From Candidatus Levyibacteriota bacterium (lineage in GTDB: Bacteria; Patescibacteriota; Microgenomatia; Levybacterales; UBA12049), in contig JACQKR010000035.1 in assembly GCA_016204425.1 (NCBI GenBank), positions 1 to 19,741 of the forward strand: a DNA stretch of 19,741 bases. Direction: 5' to 3'. The notes under the pieces were generated by a model. The model was not told the origin of the DNA. It saw nothing but the letters and a program-made list of their open reading frames with translations, and made no database searches. The position numbers and the translations under genes are program-made. Below, piece after piece: positions 1 to 6,574 of the stretch; position 1 is the stretch's first letter; every line of letters starts with the position of its first letter.

Positions 1-62
1 CGTGTCAGAAGTGTGAACTGTTACATATTTCTTATCAATAACTATTTGACTGTGATTTTTGC

Positions 63-68
63 TACTAT
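63..68 (+). promoter_or_regulatory. -10-like hexamer of the GH63 gene
   Basis: TACTAT ends 7 nt before the chosen ATG at 76, so the transcript would begin at or next to the start codon. A TTGACT lies at 46-51, but the 11-nt spacer is too short for a paired -35. Confidence 0.4.
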
Positions 69-75
69 TGAATCA

Positions 76-1293
76 ATGGATGAATTGAAGAGTCGCGTTA
101 TCAATCTGATGGAACAAAACCGCAGGACGCATCAGGGACACAGCTACACTGTCCCGTCTCCTGCTTCCTATCCCTACCAATGGCTGTGGGACTCCTGCTT
201 TCACGCGATCATCCTCTCCCACTTCGATCTTGAGGCGGCAAAACAGGAATTACTCTCACTCACCGTAAAACAATTCGAGAACGGGATGATTCCGCATATG
301 ATTTACTGGCAGAAGCAGTCAGAAACCGACTTTCCGGTCATCCAGTGGGGCAAAGAAGACACCAGCTCGATCACCCAGCCCCCCATGCTCGCCTATGCGG
401 TATGGGAGATATACAAAAAAGAGAAAAATAAAGCGTTCTTGGAGACAATGTATCCAAGTCTTTTGAAATTCTACCGCTATTTTCTGGATGATCGTGACGC
501 AAGGCACAATCACCTCATCAGCATCATAAATCCTGACGAGTCGGGAGAGGACAACTCCCCCCGTTTTGATACACCGCTTGGCCTTCCTCCAAAGCATACA
601 CTTGATGAAAATTATAAAAAGCGGCTTGAGCTGATAGCCAAAAACAAATCCTGCAACTTTGTCACCCACACGTGTATGAAAAATTTCTTCTGGGTGAAAG
701 ATGTCCCCTTCAATGCGATTCTTGTTGAGAACTTAAAGATAGCATCCCTTATCGCGTCTGAGCTGCAAAAAGACGAAGACGCCGAGTTTCTCTACGATCA
801 TACAAGAAAGGTCATCCAAGCGATGCGAAAATATATGTTTGAAGACGGTGTGTTCTGGTCCCTCTACTCGCCCACAAGTAAGATAGAACAACAGGCTGCG
901 TATGAAAAAATAAAAGTAAATACCTGGGCTATTTTCTCCCCCCTTTTTGCAGACATCTATTCACGAACGGAGGCGGATTTTGTCATTAAGACATACCTGC
1001 TAAATCCCTTTCACTTCAAGCTTCCCTATATGGTGCCGACTGTCTCACACGCTGAGCCTTTATTTGATCCGAATGGCTTTTGGCGGGGGCCGGTGTGGAT
1101 CAGCATCAATTGGTTTATTTATAAGGGTCTTGTAACGTATGGGTACGACGATCTTGCTGAGAAACTTTTTACAACGAGTCTGTCACTTGTTGAGAAAAGC
1201 GGATTCCGCGAACAGTTCAATCCCCTAACAGGAGAAGGCTACGGCGCACAAAACTTCACCTGGGGCGGCCTGGTCCTGGACATGCAAAAGTAA
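76..1293 (+). CDS. GH63-like glycoside hydrolase (mannosyl-/glucosylglycerate hydrolase-like)
   Basis: Probable cytoplasmic (alpha/alpha)6-barrel glycosidase of 405 residues with no signal peptide. Visible motifs are PYQWLWD near residue 33, ESGEDNSPRFD at 155-165, FWRGPVWISINW at 335-346 and FREQFNPLTGEGYG at 377-390, all in the order expected for the GH63 clan and closest in pattern to bacterial mannosylglycerate/glucosylglycerate hydrolases. By analogy, D159 would be the general acid and E379 the general base. The open frame reaches back to a GTG at position 13, but ATG at 76 is preferred: it lies 7 nt after a TACTAT -10-like hexamer (63-68), and homology-like sequence begins just after it. 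The substrate is not provable from sequence; trehalase or glucoamylase-like activity are alternatives. It converges on a GT4 gene, so a sugar-solute pathway is possible. Confidence 0.8.
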   Translation: MDELKSRVINLMEQNRRTHQGHSYTVPSPASYPYQWLWDSCFHAIILSHFDLEAAKQELLSLTVKQFENGMIPHMIYWQKQSETDFPVIQWGKEDTSSITQPPMLAYAVWEIYKKEKNKAFLETMYPSLLKFYRYFLDDRDARHNHLISIINPDESGEDNSPRFDTPLGLPPKHTLDENYKKRLELIAKNKSCNFVTHTCMKNFFWVKDVPFNAILVENLKIASLIASELQKDEDAEFLYDHTRKVIQAMRKYMFEDGVFWSLYSPTSKIEQQAAYEKIKVNTWAIFSPLFADIYSRTEADFVIKTYLLNPFHFKLPYMVPTVSHAEPLFDPNGFWRGPVWISINWFIYKGLVTYGYDDLAEKLFTTSLSLVEKSGFREQFNPLTGEGYGAQNFTWGGLVLDMQK

Positions 1294-1326
1294 AAGATAG
1301 ATCTTTCGACCTAGCTTTTACTTTTG
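1285..1326. terminator. 12-bp perfect inverted repeat shared by two convergent genes
   Basis: CAAAAGTAAAAG (1285-1296) is the exact reverse complement of CTTTTACTTTTG (1315-1326), with an 18-nt loop. The arms contain the last codons and stop codons of both convergent genes (TAA at 1291-1293, and TAG on the minus strand at 1311-1313). The stem is A/T-rich, so each 3' arm supplies its own U-rich tract, which fits a bidirectional terminator better than a classical GC-stem terminator. Confidence 0.45.
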
Positions 1327-2387
1327 GGGTTTTGAGACTCCAGAACACGATAGAAGAGCGCTTCATACGCATCAGTCATTTTCCGGCTGCTAAAATTCGA
1401 TAACGCATACGTACGACAATATCTGCGATCTATCTGGTCTATTTTGACAACCGCATCAATCATCTCGCCGACATCCCGCACGACAAAACCGGTTTTTCCA
1501 TCAGTAATCAGCTCCGGAATCGATCCCAGATTAAATCCGATGACCGGTGTCCCGCACGCCATCGACTCAATAATGGCAAGTCCGAAAGGCTCTGACCAGG
1601 TAACAGGGTGCAAGAGACACATCGCGTTACTGAGCAACCGGTTCCGCTCTTTCTCCGTAACTTCGCCTATCCATTTGATCCGATCGGAAAGACGGGGCTC
1701 AACATATTGCTTAAAATACGCGACATCGGCCGGGGAATCCGCAATGCTATTGAGCTTTGCGGCAATAATCAGCGGCATGTCCAGATACTGAGCTGCTTCA
1801 ATGGCAAAATGTGTCCCTTTCTCAAGTGAAATACGGCCCAAGAAAAGCAGATACTCCCCTTTCTTCTGTTTGAATGGAAAATGCTCCATCTGCAGCCCGT
1901 TGTGGATGATATCGGCAAACGTTACTTTTGGGGCAGTTGCCGCGTGAGAATGAGAAATCGCGACAACATGAGGATGTGTTAAATTTTCAAAAATTCTTCG
2001 CTCGTTTACGCCGAACGGCCCATGAGCTGTTATGACGACCGGAGTTTTGCAGATGTTGGCTGTCGGCAGACCGAAATAACCCATATGGTCGTGAACGATA
2101 TCAAACTGTGAAGCACGCTCATATGCATACCCTATATGAAGGAGAGTCAACAAATTCAGACCGTATGCGTTCTCTACTTTTGAACGCCTGAGTGATCTCG
2201 GATAAATCGATATGAGATTGGCGGAAGTTTTCGAATCACCGCTGGCAAACAGGGTAACATCGTGACCGCGTCTGATCAACTCTTCTGTCAATGTAAATAC
2301 CACCCGCTCTGTCCCCCCGTACTTTTCCGGAGGAACCGTTTCTGCGATATTTGCGATTTGCGCGATTTTCAATCTGCGCTTTTCCAT
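1311..2387 (-). CDS. GT4-family glycosyltransferase (GT-B fold)
   Basis: Retaining GT-B glycosyltransferase of 358 residues, transferring a sugar from an NDP-sugar to an unknown acceptor. The N-terminal acceptor domain carries the glycine-rich YGGTERVV loop (23-30) and VHDH (98-101). The C-terminal donor domain starts near LFLGRISLEKG (181-191) and contains the GT4 EX7E signature (E266 to E274, in SEPFGLAIIESMACGTP), followed by GSIPELI. Length is typical of the family. The frame opens upstream, but ATG 2387 lies exactly 6 nt after a perfect TATAAT, so it is chosen. An AAGGA lies directly against this ATG, too close to serve as a Shine-Dalgarno. No other glycan operon genes flank it, so acceptor and product are unknown. 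Confidence 0.88.
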   Translation of the reverse strand: MEKRRLKIAQIANIAETVPPEKYGGTERVVFTLTEELIRRGHDVTLFASGDSKTSANLISIYPRSLRRSKVENAYGLNLLTLLHIGYAYERASQFDIVHDHMGYFGLPTANICKTPVVITAHGPFGVNERRIFENLTHPHVVAISHSHAATAPKVTFADIIHNGLQMEHFPFKQKKGEYLLFLGRISLEKGTHFAIEAAQYLDMPLIIAAKLNSIADSPADVAYFKQYVEPRLSDRIKWIGEVTEKERNRLLSNAMCLLHPVTWSEPFGLAIIESMACGTPVIGFNLGSIPELITDGKTGFVVRDVGEMIDAVVKIDQIDRRYCRTYALSNFSSRKMTDAYEALFYRVLESQNPKSKS

Positions 2388-2393
2388 TCCTTG

Positions 2394-2399
2394 ATTATA
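2394..2399 (-). promoter_or_regulatory. -10 element (TATAAT) of the GT4 gene, leaderless spacing
   Basis: TATAAT on the minus strand is followed by 6 nt and then ATG 2387, which places the start codon at the expected +1. No convincing -35 hexamer is seen at 16-18 nt. Confidence 0.6.
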
Positions 2400-2435
2400 G
2401 CAAGAGCGAGCAATAATGCAGTAAGAACCCAAACA

Positions 2436-3905
2436 TTATATCCCTCTAAGGTACTGCAGATAATCTGACTGCATTTTTGCTTTCTTCGCCGCACTCATCC
2501 CTTGAATGTAGAGCATCCCTGCGTCTGACTGGCGCTTGAACTCCAGATCCATTGCTGCGACCTCCGGATTCACCTGAAGCGCCATCTGATTCATCCCCAT
2601 CAGCTTGAGTCCCGAAAGATTTCTTACTCTGGACAAAGCGACATAGCCCATGCCGGGAGTGAAGGCACGGGAAAGATCAATCTCTGCTGCGTCAAGACTC
2701 ATGCCCTGTGACTTATGTACTGTGATCGCCCATGCGAGCCGGAGCGGGAGCTGTGAAATCGCTGCTAGTTCTGTGTTCTCTTCTTTCACTTCCCAGGATG
2801 CTTCCTTGACTGTAATCTCTGCCCCATCAAATGTCCTGACGACCGGTCTTCTTTCTTCATCAAACCCGATTACTTCTCCCAGTGTGCCGTTGACATAGCC
2901 CACTTCGTAATTGTTCTTGACGAACATCACTTGAGCTCCTTTCTTTAAAACGAGTGTTTGCGGAGCAAGGCAGCTCTTCTTAAGGATCTCTGTTAGTCCC
3001 AATTTTCCGCGTGAAGACATATAATATTCGTGCGGCTCTCCCGGGAGTTCCCCCAAGTGCATGTTGTTCATACTGTCGACATCGGCGTTGTGTGTAAAAA
3101 GCCGCGTGGGACTTACTCCTCCCGGACCTTTGATCTCTTTGTTGAGCCGTTCCGAAAGATATTCAACCGTCATCTCGCTTACCTCATTGTTCCGGATGTC
3201 ATTGAGGACGCGTAAGAATGCCCGGTCATCCTGCCGGTGCTGCTCATCAAGATAGCACGTCTTCAGCAGCATCTGCCTCCATATATCAGACTCTGTGACG
3301 AAATTGGAACGTAAATTCGAAGCACGAAATTCGAAATCTCGGAGATCCTCGGATGAGGGCGAAACAATCTCTGAATTTTTGAAATCAGAATGTTCAAAAC
3401 GTTTTGCATTTTGGTCATTAGTATTTTGGATTTGTTTCGAGTTTCGATATTCTAATTTAGGATTTTTCTCTATTGGCGGCAGCTGGAAAAAATCCCCGCA
3501 CATCACAATCTGCATCCCGCCGAACGGCTGGTCGATTCTTTTAAAGGCTCTGCATATCGCGTGCACGAGATCGAGCCGGTGCGCATGCAACATCGATATC
3601 TCATCGATGATCAGGACTCGTGTTTTCTTAAACCGAGATTTAAGATACGACCGTCTGAAGAGTTCGTGGATATCACTCTCTGTCATGCTGTCTTTTATTC
3701 CCATCCCCGCCCAGCTATGGATCGTCACTCCCCCCATATGCGTCGCTGCGATGCCAGTCGATGCGGTGATGCCGACTGGGATCTGGTGAGAGCGAAGATA
3801 CGCGATATATTGATTGAGTAAATACGTTTTCCCTGATCCTGCAGGTCCTGTCAGATAGACATTGTGACCTAGTTTTAAAATATCTAAAGCTTCGTTTTGT
3901 GTCAT
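2436..3905 (-). CDS. PIF1-like superfamily 1 DNA helicase
   Basis: ATP-dependent 5'-3' DNA helicase/AAA ATPase of the PIF1/RRM3 family, 489 residues. Walker A is GPAGSGKT (20-27), Walker B is VLIIDEIS (97-104), motif III is GDFFQLPP (137-144), the arginine-containing DEQHRQDD follows at 220-227, and the C-terminal helicase motifs are TVHKSQGMSLDAAEIDLS (395-412) and GYVALSRVRNLSGL (420-433). It is probably complete. Residues about 147-203 are a foreign-looking low-complexity insert (see separate entry) in the loop between motif III and the DEQHRQ segment. A possible promoter, TTGCTT-N17-TAAGAT (3918-3946), lies 12 nt before the ATG. The gene is divergent from the nucleotidyltransferase gene. 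PIF1-like helicases are recurrent single genes in CPR genomes and may unwind G-quadruplexes or assist replication; that role is inferred from the family. Confidence 0.92.
   Translation of the reverse strand: MTQNEALDILKLGHNVYLTGPAGSGKTYLLNQYIAYLRSHQIPVGITASTGIAATHMGGVTIHSWAGMGIKDSMTESDIHELFRRSYLKSRFKKTRVLIIDEISMLHAHRLDLVHAICRAFKRIDQPFGGMQIVMCGDFFQLPPIEKNPKLEYRNSKQIQNTNDQNAKRFEHSDFKNSEIVSPSSEDLRDFEFRASNLRSNFVTESDIWRQMLLKTCYLDEQHRQDDRAFLRVLNDIRNNEVSEMTVEYLSERLNKEIKGPGGVSPTRLFTHNADVDSMNNMHLGELPGEPHEYYMSSRGKLGLTEILKKSCLAPQTLVLKKGAQVMFVKNNYEVGYVNGTLGEVIGFDEERRPVVRTFDGAEITVKEASWEVKEENTELAAISQLPLRLAWAITVHKSQGMSLDAAEIDLSRAFTPGMGYVALSRVRNLSGLKLMGMNQMALQVNPEVAAMDLEFKRQSDAGMLYIQGMSAAKKAKMQSDYLQYLRGI
3297..3467 (-). 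repeat. AT-rich low-complexity in-frame insert within the helicase gene
   Basis: This part of the gene encodes residues about 147-203, rich in N, S, K, E, F and R with no recognisable motif, between GDFFQLPP and the conserved W of SDIWRQM. The DNA has iterated near-repeats of the form AAATTCGAA, CGAAATTCGAAA, GAATTTTTGAAAT and ATTTTGGATTTG. It resembles noncoding interspersed AT-rich repeats rather than the rest of the gene. It keeps the reading frame and has no stops. It could instead be a rapidly diverging surface loop. Confidence 0.5.
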
Positions 3906-3965
3906 AAGGGGTGATCTATCTTATGGAAAAACCATCAGAAAAGCAAGAGAATGGGTTCGATTTGC

Positions 3966-3971
3966 TATACT
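3966..3971 (+). promoter_or_regulatory. -10 element (TATACT) of the nucleotidyltransferase gene, leaderless spacing
   Basis: TATACT is followed by 6 nt and ATG 3978. This decides the start: an upstream in-frame ATG at 3951 would lie before the promoter. Confidence 0.55.
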
Positions 3972-3977
3972 CTCACT

Positions 3978-4421
3978 ATGAGAGAGCGTGATCAGCAGTT
4001 ATCACAAGAATCACAAATCCGCTTCGACCGGGCCAAAGAAGCAACCGGAATCATCATCAAAGTCCCGGAACGTGTACCTGAACTCCGAGGGAAAATAAAG
4101 CGAGTGATCGTCTTCGGATCTACAGTAACAGATAAAGCAACGCCTATCTCAGACATAGATATGTGCGTCACATTTGCAGAACTCACCAATCATGAAATAT
4201 TATTTTATAGTGGAGATATAAAACAAGCCTTAAAGAATGAAGGCGGATTTGTTACGGGAGTACATGTTCCGATGGGACTCGATATGACGTTTATTCCCGA
4301 TGAAAATCTTTCACTTCCAGAAGGACTTCCGGAAATAGAGCGAAAGCTCTACGCCGATATCAACGAACAGGGCATCGTTCTTTACCCGCTTGCCGAACCA
4401 ATAGCTGTTGTTCAGCAGTAA
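3978..4421 (+). CDS. MNT-type nucleotidyltransferase-domain protein
   Basis: A 147-residue protein of the DNA polymerase beta-like nucleotidyltransferase superfamily. The signature is VFGSTV (45-50) followed by the metal-binding D59-I-D61 (ISDIDMCV), with D102 (LDMTF) as a candidate third carboxylate. These proteins transfer nucleotides to proteins, RNA or small molecules, and many are minimal MNT antitoxins paired with HEPN toxins. No HEPN partner adjoins it: the next gene is convergent, 11 nt away, and unrelated. Its substrate is therefore unknown. Start chosen from the promoter spacing. No signal peptide or membrane segment, so cytosolic. Confidence 0.75.
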   Translation: MRERDQQLSQESQIRFDRAKEATGIIIKVPERVPELRGKIKRVIVFGSTVTDKATPISDIDMCVTFAELTNHEILFYSGDIKQALKNEGGFVTGVHVPMGLDMTFIPDENLSLPEGLPEIERKLYADINEQGIVLYPLAEPIAVVQQ

Positions 4422-4432
4422 TCGCACGCGGC

Positions 4433-5086
4433 TTATTTCTCTTGCTGCTTTGAGCGGGGCTTTCTTTCTTTGAACAGCAAGTACCCGATGCCGGAAGCAA
4501 CAGTAACGGCAGCTAATTCTCTTTCCGCTTCAAGCGATTCTGCATATGCATCATGAAGACCGTGTAATTCCGCTTCCAGTTGCTCTGTATCAGAAGAATG
4601 CAAAACATCTATCTGCTCCTGAATAATCTCACGTTGCTCTGCAAAAGGACCATCCGCACAGGGAATATATCCACCGTGGACTGTAAAAGAAAGATCGGTT
4701 GCTACTTGACTGAGCTCGCCCAGATTTACTGCAGAAGGAGGATCAAAAAGGAGCGTATCGACAACATCTATTACCAAGTCTGCTGCATCCTGCGGTTCAG
4801 CTGTGTCTCGCGGCAATCCTCCCGTGCCATCGCCTTCTGCGTCTCCACACGCGAAACTATTTGCTAACTGAAGATCATCTAAAATTGCATCACGCACAAA
4901 AGGCGTTGCATATGACGGAAGCTCTCCGATACTTTTACCAATAGCTTCTTGCTGACCAACTTCCTCACTCATCAACCTTGCACCTGCAAACGCCGATGCG
5001 ACCATGAATGCCTGCCCGGCAACTCTTGCCCCTCTTACCAAATTTCGACCACTGAGAAATCTTCCCGATTCGCTTCCGTTTGCCAT
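4433..5086 (-). CDS. Orphan protein with two possible membrane segments
   Basis: A 217-residue protein I do not recognise. It has a basic N terminus followed by a small-residue hydrophobic stretch (about 19-38, GQAFMVASAFAGARLM), a long acidic middle rich in D and E (about 70-115, with a DGTGG segment), a helical, probably coiled region with many E/L residues (about 145-190), and a C-terminal hydrophobic stretch (about 190-206) followed by a basic tail (KERKPRSKQQEK). Two cysteines (in FACGDAEG and IPCADG) could form a disulfide if the middle is extracytoplasmic. It has its own strong promoter. No conserved catalytic pattern is visible, so no function is assigned. Confidence 0.65.
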   Translation of the reverse strand: MANGSESGRFLSGRNLVRGARVAGQAFMVASAFAGARLMSEEVGQQEAIGKSIGELPSYATPFVRDAILDDLQLANSFACGDAEGDGTGGLPRDTAEPQDAADLVIDVVDTLLFDPPSAVNLGELSQVATDLSFTVHGGYIPCADGPFAEQREIIQEQIDVLHSSDTEQLEAELHGLHDAYAESLEAERELAAVTVASGIGYLLFKERKPRSKQQEK

Positions 5087-5094
5087 AAGAGGGT

Positions 5095-5123
5095 ACTATA
5101 GTATATAAGCTTTCGCTTGTCAA
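5095..5123 (-). promoter_or_regulatory. Strong sigma70-type promoter of the 5086 gene
   Basis: On the minus strand TTGACA (5118-5123), a 17-nt spacer and TATAGT (5095-5100). The start codon is 8 nt beyond the -10, predicting a leader of 1-2 nt at most. Confidence 0.75.
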
Positions 5124-5130
5124 TGAAGCG

Positions 5131-5451
5131 TTAGTCTGATACAAGAGGATATCCCTTCGCACGCCAGGCGAGAAGCCCATGGTCCATACTATACACATCC
5201 GTATACCCTATCTGCTCCAAGAAAGGCACAATCAGCTCGCTTCGTGATCCGCTCAGACAATAGACATAGACCGTTGCATCTTTTTTCGGAATACGCTTTG
5301 CAACTTTTTCTTTCACTTCACCAAGCGTAATATGGGTGCTCCCCGCGATATGAGCTTTTTTATGCTCCATCTCTGTCCTTACATCAAGAAGCGTGATCGG
5401 TTCTTGTGCGCTCAGTGCAGCGAATACAGAATCAGCGCTAATGTGTTTCAT
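5131..5451 (-). CDS. Single-domain rhodanese (sulfurtransferase)
   Basis: A 106-residue single rhodanese domain that would transfer sulfane sulfur through a persulfide on its active cysteine. The domain shows LLDVRTEMEHKKAHIAGSTHI (21-41) and the active loop C65-L-S-G-S-R70, which fits the six-residue CxxGxR loop of sulfurtransferases, followed by GYTDVYSMDHGLLAW (82-96). No signal peptide. Start: ATG 5451 is preferred over a TTG at 5469 because MKHISADSV begins the domain. A TGTGA-N6-TCACT motif lies about 40 bp upstream. Partners are unknown: no cysteine desulfurase is nearby. Confidence 0.88.
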   Translation of the reverse strand: MKHISADSVFAALSAQEPITLLDVRTEMEHKKAHIAGSTHITLGEVKEKVAKRIPKKDATVYVYCLSGSRSELIVPFLEQIGYTDVYSMDHGLLAWRAKGYPLVSD

Positions 5452-5486
5452 ACAGATACACTCTACCAAGAGATGGAAAAAAACGC

Positions 5487-5502
5487 TGTGACTTCAATCA
5501 CT
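5487..5502. promoter_or_regulatory. CRP/FNR-like half-palindromic site upstream of the rhodanese gene
   Basis: TGTGA-CTTCAA-TCACT, one mismatch from the TGTGA-N6-TCACA consensus. It sits between the GDPD stop and the rhodanese start and shares GCTGTGA...AATCAC with the perfect palindrome at 6524-6543. Confidence 0.35.
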
Positions 5503-5523
5503 TTGCCTTAAGAAGCCGTCTAT

Positions 5524-6492
5524 TTACTGTTGGAGATTCTTCACCAGTGGACCGATGATTTCAATCCTGTTTGTCACGATACCGTCAACCGGAAGAGATT
5601 TTATCCCGTTGTACTCGTCTACCGAATCGACATCCGTAACATATACTTTCAGCCCCGCTTGCCTTGCTTTGCTCAACGCCACATTCGGCCAGCCCGGGAC
5701 AAAATGAAGGTATCGTGCCGGTATAACGATCGCGTATCGTTTACAATCTTCACTTATGTTTCCTGAAAAAAGCATTCCGAGATAGTCCGGAATACAATTC
5801 GTTTCTTCTTTTCCTGTCGGCAGAATTTTCTTCACGTCCGGAATCTGTGACTTAAGTAAATGGTATTGTGCATCTCCTGAAAAGAAATAAATGTTTTTCT
5901 GTGATTCGGGATACTGCATGAGTCTGTCTGCTAATAATTGGACTGTTCTATTAAAAGTGTCTTTTTGGTTGATCGCAAGTTTCTTATCCGGAAATTTCAG
6001 GAGCACCTCATCAAGTGTCGGCATCAATCCGATCCCCTTTCCGCGAAATGGAAAATTTTTCCCTTTATCTGCAGTGTAGCCAAAGCCGATATCAAGCGTC
6101 TTCAGATACTGCATGCTCTGCTCATGCGTCACACCCTTTCCCTCGGTCCGGCAGTCAATCAACTCATCCTGAAAAACAGCCAGCTGATCATCAACGGTCG
6201 GATGGATATCGATCTCGACCATATCCGCTCCATCATTGAATGCCGCCTCAATCGATGGGATCGTGTTCTCGAGATACTCATGGGTCGGGAAATCGATAAT
6301 CGAGGCAGTACAGGTATCATTCTTGACGTTGTCGAAAGGAAACGTCTGATGCACACCGCGGTGCGCAATCAGCAGCATCTCTTGCGGTTTCTTGGGTTGT
6401 TCACGCGGATAGTAAAAATACGCAAGAAGGAGAAATAAGAAGAGTCCAAGCAGACTGAGGAAAGAAACAATGACCTTTTGTCTATCTGACAT
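5524..6492 (-). CDS. Membrane-anchored glycerophosphodiester phosphodiesterase-like protein
   Basis: A 322-residue GDPD-family TIM barrel behind an N-terminal membrane anchor (about 7-27). Family motifs are AHRG (H44, R45), ENTIPS (E75, N76) and EIDIHPTVDDQLAV (metal ligands E93 and D95). The second catalytic His, normally in the FHD motif, is Gln here: VFQDELIDCRTEGKG (Q108). This could reduce or alter phosphodiesterase activity. The family hydrolyses glycerophosphodiesters to glycerol-3-phosphate and an alcohol. The open frame extends upstream to 6630, but that would cross the divergent gene; ATG 6492 begins directly before the anchor and has a TACAAT 10 nt upstream (6503-6508). It could be extracytoplasmic, acting on lipid head groups. 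Confidence 0.85.
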   Translation of the reverse strand: MSDRQKVIVSFLSLLGLFLFLLLAYFYYPREQPKKPQEMLLIAHRGVHQTFPFDNVKNDTCTASIIDFPTHEYLENTIPSIEAAFNDGADMVEIDIHPTVDDQLAVFQDELIDCRTEGKGVTHEQSMQYLKTLDIGFGYTADKGKNFPFRGKGIGLMPTLDEVLLKFPDKKLAINQKDTFNRTVQLLADRLMQYPESQKNIYFFSGDAQYHLLKSQIPDVKKILPTGKEETNCIPDYLGMLFSGNISEDCKRYAIVIPARYLHFVPGWPNVALSKARQAGLKVYVTDVDSVDEYNGIKSLPVDGIVTNRIEIIGPLVKNLQQ

Positions 6493-6502
6493 ATCGATTA
6501 TT

Positions 6503-6560
6503 ATTGTAGCAAAGAATGAAATTGCTGTGATTGGAATCACAGCGTTAGGGTAAGTATAAT
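6503..6560. promoter_or_regulatory. Divergent promoter region of GDPD and VKOR-DHODH genes
   Basis: Plus strand: TATAAT at 6555-6560 with TTGGAA at 6531-6536 (18-nt spacer). Minus strand: TACAAT at 6503-6508 with a weak ATCACA at 6526-6531 (17-nt spacer). Both -35 regions overlap the central palindrome, so one bound protein could control both genes. Confidence 0.5.
6524..6543. promoter_or_regulatory. Perfect 9-bp palindrome matching the CRP/FNR-family operator consensus
   Basis: GCTGTGATT-GG-AATCACAGC: two perfect 9-nt arms around a 2-nt centre, containing an exact TGTGA-N6-TCACA. It lies between two divergent start codons and over the -35 regions. That a CRP-family protein binds it is inference; no such regulator is encoded in this window. 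Confidence 0.5.
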
Positions 6561-6574
6561 GATACCCTTCCTCT

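Noticed and set aside
319..669. 116-codon minus-strand frame inside the GH63 gene
   Set aside because: Shadow of the GH63 coding frame; no recognisable domain and no promoter.
2382..2393. AAGGA as Shine-Dalgarno of the GT4 gene
   Set aside because: It directly abuts the ATG with no spacer, and it lies between the -10 and the start, where a leaderless start is more likely.
3295..3789. 164-codon plus-strand frame opposite the helicase
   Set aside because: Antisense of conserved helicase motifs; its length comes partly from the stop-poor AT-rich insert.
3978..4421. MNT nucleotidyltransferase as half of a HEPN/MNT toxin-antitoxin pair
   Set aside because: No HEPN-like gene is adjacent; the neighbours are a helicase and an unrelated convergent gene.
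5938..6438. 166-codon plus-strand frame opposite the GDPD gene
   Set aside because: Lies antisense to clear GDPD motifs and resembles no protein.
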